Source: Methanosarcinaceae archaeon (lineage in GTDB: Archaea > Halobacteriota > Methanosarcinia > Methanosarcinales > Methanosarcinaceae). From it: a stretch of DNA of 7,922 nucleotides. The translations under genes were made by a program, and so were the position numbers. The notes beneath the pieces are model-generated. The model was not told the DNA's origin. It worked only from the letters and a program-made list of their open reading frames with translations, and did no database searches. This document shows positions 4,520 through 7,922 of this stretch, one piece after another; within the stretch, counting starts at the first letter, position 1; every line of letters starts with the position of its first letter. Where the stretch lies: assembly GCA_017613335.1 (NCBI GenBank), contig JAGAEB010000048.1:1-7922 (forward strand). Direction: 5' to 3'.

Positions 4520-5857
4520 TTATCGGTATATTTCGCCTTCGTCCATATCGTCGGCCATTTTGCGGAACATGATCTCGGCGTCAGAGAGATGTTCTTCGTG
4601 TTTTTTTCCGGCAGACGTTTTTTCTTCTGAGACCGGACCTTCAGGTTCACGGGAGACAGCTTCGGTCTTTTCGTCAGCCTTTCCGGTCTTTCCACCGGAC
4701 GTCCCGGTATTTTCGCAGGTTTTCCCGGTCTTTTCGGACGTTCCGGTATTTTCACAGACCTTTCCGGTCTTTTCATCGGACGTGCCGGCATTTTCGTCGG
4801 CATTTTCGCCGGCCTTCCCGGTCTTTTCACCGGTCTTTCCGGCCGTTTCTTCAGCCGTATTTTTCGGGACGCTCTCATTTTCCGGCGCGGATGATCCGGA
4901 CGCAGATTTACGGAAACCGGAAAAGTCGATCCTTTTCTTTCCTGCCTTGGATGACTGTGATCTGCTCTTTTCATCTTTGCCGGATTCGTCTGACTTTTTG
5001 CTCTTTTCGTTTTTCGGGACGGCTTCGGATCTGCTGATGCTTTTGTCATTACCGGATCCTTCTGCTTTCTCGGGGCTGTCATCAGATTTAACGGCAACAG
5101 AGGATGTTTCTGTAACGCCGGCGGCGGAAGATGTATCCGGGCTTTCCGGGTGATCCGTTCCGATGACCGCATCGCCTTCGGCTGTCTTTTCGCCGGTGCT
5201 TTTTTCCGGCGTGACGTCGCCGTGTTTTTCAGGCATATCGCCTGCGCCGGATTTCTCTTCGGGGATTCCGGAAGATTCCTGTTCTTCGTCAGGGATGCCG
5301 GAGGATTCCTGTTTTTCGTCAGAGATTCCGGAGGATTCCTGTTCTTCATCGGGGATTCCGGATGAATCCTGTTCTTCGTCAGGGATTTCGGGAGATTCCT
5401 GTTCTTCTTCCGGATCTTCCGGCAGGACAGCATCGGAGCGGACGGTCACTTTCGTGCCGCGGTCGATGGCTCTTATATCGGACGTTCCGATCAGTTCGAG
5501 TTCTCCGCTCCTGGAAGAAGCATAACCGACGACGCATCCGTCCATGATCGTCAGATGGCCGCCGGAAATGGCGGCGCCGATCCGGACGTTCCTGAAAACG
5601 GAAATGTTTCCCGTGCTTTCAAGCGTTCCTTCGATGACGGAGTCACCGGAAATGATACCATCCGTACACATGACGTTTCCTTTGAAGAGGCATCCTTTTC
5701 CGGCCCGGACTGAACCCAAGACGCAGAGATTCTTCCAGAAAGTCGTCCGTATGCCGATAATGACATTTCCGCGGATCAGGATATTGTCATCAAAATAAGA
5801 ATTTTTCCGGATGACATACGTGTCGCTCTTCGGGAAATAAACAATCTTGGGCGTCAT
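4520..5857 (-). CDS. Bactofilin-like polymer-forming protein with long repetitive disordered tail
   Basis: The 445-aa product has two parts. Residues about 15-135 are a right-handed beta-helix type segment with regularly spaced small and hydrophobic residues (for example DDNILIRGNVIIG, then VLGSVRAGKGCLFKGNVMC, then DSVIEGTLESTGNISVFRNVRIG, shown here in pieces), as in bactofilin/polymer-forming cytoskeletal proteins. Residues about 145-420 are rich in E, S, K, G and P and predicted by eye to be disordered, with two repeat blocks (148-197 and about 337-400). The end (420-445) is a charged, possibly helical tail, HLSDAEIMFRKMADDMDE. Such proteins usually assemble into filaments or scaffolds; no signal peptide or membrane segment is seen, and lysine/serine richness allows charge or modification roles. 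The ATG at 5857 has AAGGGA 6 bases upstream and lies just below a TATA-like box; a GTG at 5881 would add eight residues. Family call is moderately sure, role unknown. Confidence 0.8.
   Translation of the reverse strand: MTPKIVYFPKSDTYVIRKNSYFDDNILIRGNVIIGIRTTFWKNLCVLGSVRAGKGCLFKGNVMCTDGIISGDSVIEGTLESTGNISVFRNVRIGAAISGGHLTIMDGCVVGYASSRSGELELIGTSDIRAIDRGTKVTVRSDAVLPEDPEEEQESPEIPDEEQDSSGIPDEEQESSGISDEKQESSGIPDEEQESSGIPEEKSGAGDMPEKHGDVTPEKSTGEKTAEGDAVIGTDHPESPDTSSAAGVTETSSVAVKSDDSPEKAEGSGNDKSISRSEAVPKNEKSKKSDESGKDEKSRSQSSKAGKKRIDFSGFRKSASGSSAPENESVPKNTAEETAGKTGEKTGKAGENADENAGTSDEKTGKVCENTGTSEKTGKTCENTGTSGGKTGKADEKTEAVSREPEGPVSEEKTSAGKKHEEHLSDAEIMFRKMADDMDEGEIYR
4658..4849 (-). repeat. In-gene degenerate repeat, 13-14 residue units
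   Basis: This encodes residues 337-400 of the bactofilin-like protein. EKTGKxCENTGTS-type units recur at about 362-374 (DEKTGKVCENTGTS), 375-387 (EKTGKTCENTGTS) and in diverged form on either side (GKAGENADENAGTS and GGKTGKADEKTEA). The unit is about 39-42 bp and always keeps the frame. Two units carry one cysteine each (C368 and C381), which could support disulfide or metal contacts, though the surrounding sequence is disordered. Confidence 0.85.
5267..5416 (-). repeat. In-gene 30-bp tandem repeat encoding IPDEEQESSG
   Basis: Five ten-residue units make up residues 148-197 of the bactofilin-like protein: DPEEEQESPE, IPDEEQDSSG, IPDEEQESSG, ISDEKQESSG and IPDEEQESSG. A truncated IPEEKSGAG follows. 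The period of 30 bases preserves the frame, so copy changes lengthen or shorten the acidic linker after the beta-helix without frameshift. DNA copies are similar but not identical, so the expansion is older than that of the 14-bp array. Confidence 0.93.
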
Positions 5858-5885
5858 GAAAAGTCCCTTTGGAGAATGCACATAA

Positions 5886-5893
5886 ATTATAAA
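5886..5893 (-). promoter_or_regulatory. Putative TATA box for the bactofilin-like gene
   Basis: The minus strand reads TTTATAAT, preceded by GAAATC, a plausible BRE. A start about 25 bases downstream falls near 5860-5865, only a few bases before the ATG at 5857. That implies a leaderless or nearly leaderless transcript and argues against the GTG start at 5881. Inferred from sequence. Confidence 0.45.
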
Positions 5894-5936
5894 AGATTTC
5901 AGATAGGGAAAAAATCAGACATCGTCTTGTGAATGA

Positions 5937-5944
5937 TTTATAAC
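5937..5944 (+). promoter_or_regulatory. Putative TATA box for the HD-domain gene
   Basis: TTTATAAC lies 41 bases before the ATG at 5986. A start near 5966 would give a leader of about 20 bases containing GGAG at 5975-5978. It sits divergently, about 44 bases from the opposite TATA-like box. Inferred from sequence. Confidence 0.4.
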
Positions 5945-5985
5945 GGATCAGACATTTTCAGGGATAAAATGACCGGAGAGATGGT

Positions 5986-6573
5986 ATGAAACCGGAAATT
6001 GACAGAGAAAAAGCGATCGCGCTTCTTAAGAAATACAATAAGGAACCGTTTCACCTTCAGCACGGACTGACTGTCGAAGGCGTCATGAGATATTTTGCGG
6101 ATGAACTCGGCTATCGTGATGAAGCAGATTTCTGGGGCATCTGCGGTCTTCTGCATGATGTGGATTTTGAGATGTACCCGGAGCAGCATTGTCAGAAAGC
6201 GCCGGAACTTCTGGCGGAGATCGGGGCGCCGGAGGAGCTTGTCCATGCGGTCTGCTCCCACGCGTACGGTTATTTTTCAGACGTCGAGCCGGTCCATGAA
6301 ATGGAAAAAATCCTTTTCGCGACGGACGAACTGACGGGACTCATCGGCGCAGCTGCCAAAATGAGGCCTTCCAAAAGTGTTTCGGACATGGAGGTCTCCA
6401 GCCTGAAGAAAAAATACAAGGATAAAAAATTTGCCGCCGGCTGTTCCAGAGAGATCATCGCCGAAGGCGCGGAAAGACTCGGCTGGACGCTCGATGACCT
6501 TTTTGCAAAGACGATCGATGCCATGCGCACTTGTGAATCGTCTGTGGCCGAAGAAACGGAAAAGATTCAGTAA
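5986..6573 (+). CDS. HD-superfamily predicted hydrolase
   Basis: The 195-aa protein shows the metal-binding HD-domain ladder: His26 in FHLQHG, the His-Asp doublet H57-D58 in GLLHDVDFE, H68 and H92 (SHAYG) and D114 in FATDELTGL. The segment TDELTGLIGAAAKMRPSK (113-130), followed by SLKKKYKDKKFAAGCSRE (139-156), is typical of a small HD hydrolase family (COG2316-like) found in both bacteria and archaea. HD proteins are generally metal-dependent phosphohydrolases; the substrate of this family is not known to me. It lacks membrane segments and partner domains. The ATG at 5986 has GGAG 7 bases upstream; other nearby ATGs are out of frame. It stands alone, transcribed away from the bactofilin-like gene and toward the broken ABC exporter gene. 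Domain assignment is secure; function is not. Confidence 0.9.
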   Translation: MKPEIDREKAIALLKKYNKEPFHLQHGLTVEGVMRYFADELGYRDEADFWGICGLLHDVDFEMYPEQHCQKAPELLAEIGAPEELVHAVCSHAYGYFSDVEPVHEMEKILFATDELTGLIGAAAKMRPSKSVSDMEVSSLKKKYKDKKFAAGCSREIIAEGAERLGWTLDDLFAKTIDAMRTCESSVAEETEKIQ

Positions 6574-6586
6574 AAATTCAGTAAAA
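6565..6586. repeat. Exact 11-bp tandem duplication over the HD-gene stop codon
   Basis: ATTCAGTAAAA occurs twice in direct succession (6565-6575 and 6576-6586). The first copy contains the TAA stop at 6571-6573. It is another small slippage product in this window. The 42 bases between this stop and the ABC gene's stop hold nothing else obvious, and no T-run terminator was seen. Confidence 0.85.
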
Positions 6587-6615
6587 GTTCATCAGTGTAT
6601 TTCCCGGATCGCGGA

Positions 6616-7922
6616 TCAGGACATATGGCTTTGCCTGCCGTTTGTCCTGATATCGCGCATCCGCACTGTGCAGGCCGATCGTCCGGTGCAGCACACTTCT
6701 TTTTCCGGGAATCCGGACGATCGTGTTTCAAAGCCGGCGTACTGCATCATATAGAGCTCGTAATACTTTCCTTTTTCATCCATCAGTTTCTCGTGGGTGC
6801 CGCGCTCGACGATCTTTCCTTCGTCCATGACGACGATCATGTCGGCGTTCCGGATCGTGGAGAGGCGGTGGGCGATCACGATTGCCGTTCTGCTGCGCAT
6901 GGCATGCTGCATGGCGTCCTGAACGGCTTTTTCGGTGCGCGTGTCGATGCCGGACGTGGCTTCGTCGAGGATCAGGATCTTCGGATCGGCTGTGAACGCG
7001 CGGGCGATCGACAGAAGCTGACGCTGTCCCTGGCTGATGCCGGCGCCTGAGCCTTTGAGGATCGTCTGAAGGCCGCCGGGAAACGCCTCGATCATTTCAC
7101 GGCAGCAGCCTGCTTCGACGGCCGCATCGATCATTTCAGGCGTTGCGTTTTCGTTGCCGTACCGTATGTTGTTTTCGATCGTATCTGAAAAGAGAACGGT
7201 GTCCTGAAGGATGATCGCCGTATTTCTGCGGAGGCTTCCGCGCGAGATTTCCGTGATGTCCCGGCCGTCGATGAGGATCCTTCCGGATCCGGGGTCATAA
7301 AACCGCATGAGAAGGTTGACGACGGTCGTTTTCCCGCAGCCGGTCGGACCGACGAGCGCGATCCTGCCGCCGGCGGGTATGTAAAGAGAGAAATCATTCA
7401 GGACAGGGCGGCCCTTCTCGTAGGCGAAACAGACATTTTCGAAGACGACGGACGATCCGGCACCTTCCGGCAGGATTTTCCCGGACATGTCTTCGTCTTC
7501 TTCATCAAGGACGCGGAAAACGCGCTCGGCACCGGCGACCGCCGTCTGGAGCTGACCCCAGACAAGAGCCAGTTCATTGACAGGACGGCTGAACTGCCCT
7601 GCATAAACGATGAAAGCGGAAATGATGCCCAGAGAGACCATGCCGTGAAGGGCGAACCAGCCGCCGAAGACGGCGATGATGACGAAGCGGACGTTGCCGA
7701 TGCAGTTCATCACAGGGCCCATGACGCCGCTGCAGGCATCGGCCAGGATCCCGGCTTTCGTCAGCGAATCGGATACTTCGCCGAAGCGTTCGCAGGCTTT
7801 TTACTGATGATTGCAGGAGACGACTGTCCAGTACCCGGCGATCATTTCTTCGGCAAAGCCGTTGAGTCTTCCCAGGACGGCCTGGCGGCGGCGCGAATAT
7901 TTCCGGATGAGTCCGGAAATGA
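6616..7922 (-). pseudogene. ABC exporter half-transporter (MdlB-type), interrupted by in-frame TAA; 5' end outside window
   Basis: One continuous minus-strand frame encodes the later transmembrane segments and the ATPase domain of an exporter-type ABC protein; such proteins usually work as dimers in the membrane exporting drugs, lipids or peptides. The edge segment reads RLNGFAEEMIAGYWTVVSCNHQ in two parts (RLNGFAEEMIAG, then YWTVVSCNHQ), then TAA at 7801-7803, then KACERFGEVSDSL in the same frame, matching the NGxxEEMxxGxxVVxxxxHE-K region of intact relatives. Counting from the Met at 7722, the ATPase shows Walker A GPTGCGKTT (125-133), Q-loop Q173, signature ISQGQRQ (229-235), Walker B ILILDEA (249-255) and H-loop H285. 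ISQGQ instead of LSGGQ is normal in the MdlB group. The last 35 residues, after YELYMMQYAGFET, are Cys/Arg-rich and unlike the usual ending. The ORF after the stop has no good ribosome site. Most likely a nonsense-mutated gene; a sequencing error is the main alternative. Confidence 0.75.
7801..7803 (-). other. In-frame ochre codon inside the ABC exporter gene
   Basis: Plus-strand TTA reads TAA on the coding strand. Homology continues without gap or frameshift on both sides (VVSCNHQ, stop, KACERF). Relatives usually have Glu or Gln here, and GAA or CAA differ from TAA by one base. Amber (TAG) recoding to pyrrolysine cannot explain it. Confidence 0.85.

Noticed and set aside
4488..5153. Plus-strand frame rich in PVFS/PAFS repeats opposite the bactofilin-like tail
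   Set aside because: It is the reverse reading of the in-gene repeats, starts inside the terminator and lacks a ribosome site. The minus frame has a folded domain, promoter and ribosome site.
4513..5433. Second minus-strand frame, Arg/Pro/Lys-rich, inside the bactofilin-like gene
   Set aside because: It is an off-frame reading of the same repeats with no recognisable domain.
7801..7803. Pyrrolysine or selenocysteine recoding at the ABC gene stop
   Set aside because: The codon is TAA, not TAG or TGA, and ordinary relatives have Glu or Gln there.
7801..7922. Frameshift instead of nonsense mutation in the ABC gene
   Set aside because: Translation on both sides of the stop is in the same frame and matches the family continuously.

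Overview
The window looks like archaeal chromosome, most plausibly from a methanogenic euryarchaeon, perhaps a gut or rumen Methanomassiliicoccales-type lineage. This is inferred from gene content: a short archaeal-type thymidylate synthase homologue, separate siroheme-branch genes (cobA and hemD), a free-standing Lrp/AsnC RAM-domain protein, a bactofilin-like polymer-forming protein, and TATA-like boxes 20-50 bases before several starts. Gene starts carry Shine-Dalgarno sequences, including one GAGGTGA. G+C is roughly half by eye. Of the eight genes, six end in TGA, two in TAA and none in TAG; this fits, but does not prove, an amber-poor methanogen. No gene fixes the genus.

Layout. Positions 1-216 are a homogeneous 14-bp tandem array, cut by the window edge and ending just past the 3' end of a DUF362 gene on the minus strand (231-1121). 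A 363-bp divergent intergenic region (1122-1484) holds a 13-bp repeat and probable promoters for both sides. A plus-strand block follows: thymidylate synthase-like gene (1485-2294), uroporphyrinogen-III C-methyltransferase (2376-3134), uroporphyrinogen-III synthase (3320-4102) and a 76-aa RAM-domain protein (4216-4446). It ends at a near-perfect symmetric terminator hairpin (4462-4509) shared with the convergent minus-strand bactofilin-like gene (4520-5857), whose long C-terminal half is repetitive and disordered. A short divergent promoter region (5858-5985) separates it from an HD-domain hydrolase (5986-6573). Convergent to that is an ABC exporter half-transporter (6616 to beyond 7922), interrupted by an in-frame TAA.

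How the genes relate. HemD makes uroporphyrinogen III and CobA methylates it to precorrin-2, the branch point for siroheme, cobalamin, coenzyme F430 and the alternative heme route. The thymidylate synthase-like gene sits directly upstream of cobA, 81 bp away, and may be co-transcribed, but no metabolic link is visible. The RAM protein may sense a small molecule or partner with full-length Lrp regulators. The remaining genes look like independent units.

The oddest general feature is that short tandem repeats of unrelated sequence and unit length (14, 13, 23, 24, 30, about 40 and 11 bp) occur in five of the gaps between or beside genes and inside one gene. The region appears prone to slippage-type expansion. 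The clearest single anomaly is the apparently decaying ABC transporter gene. I saw no CRISPR array, tRNA, rRNA, insertion sequence or clear new defence system.
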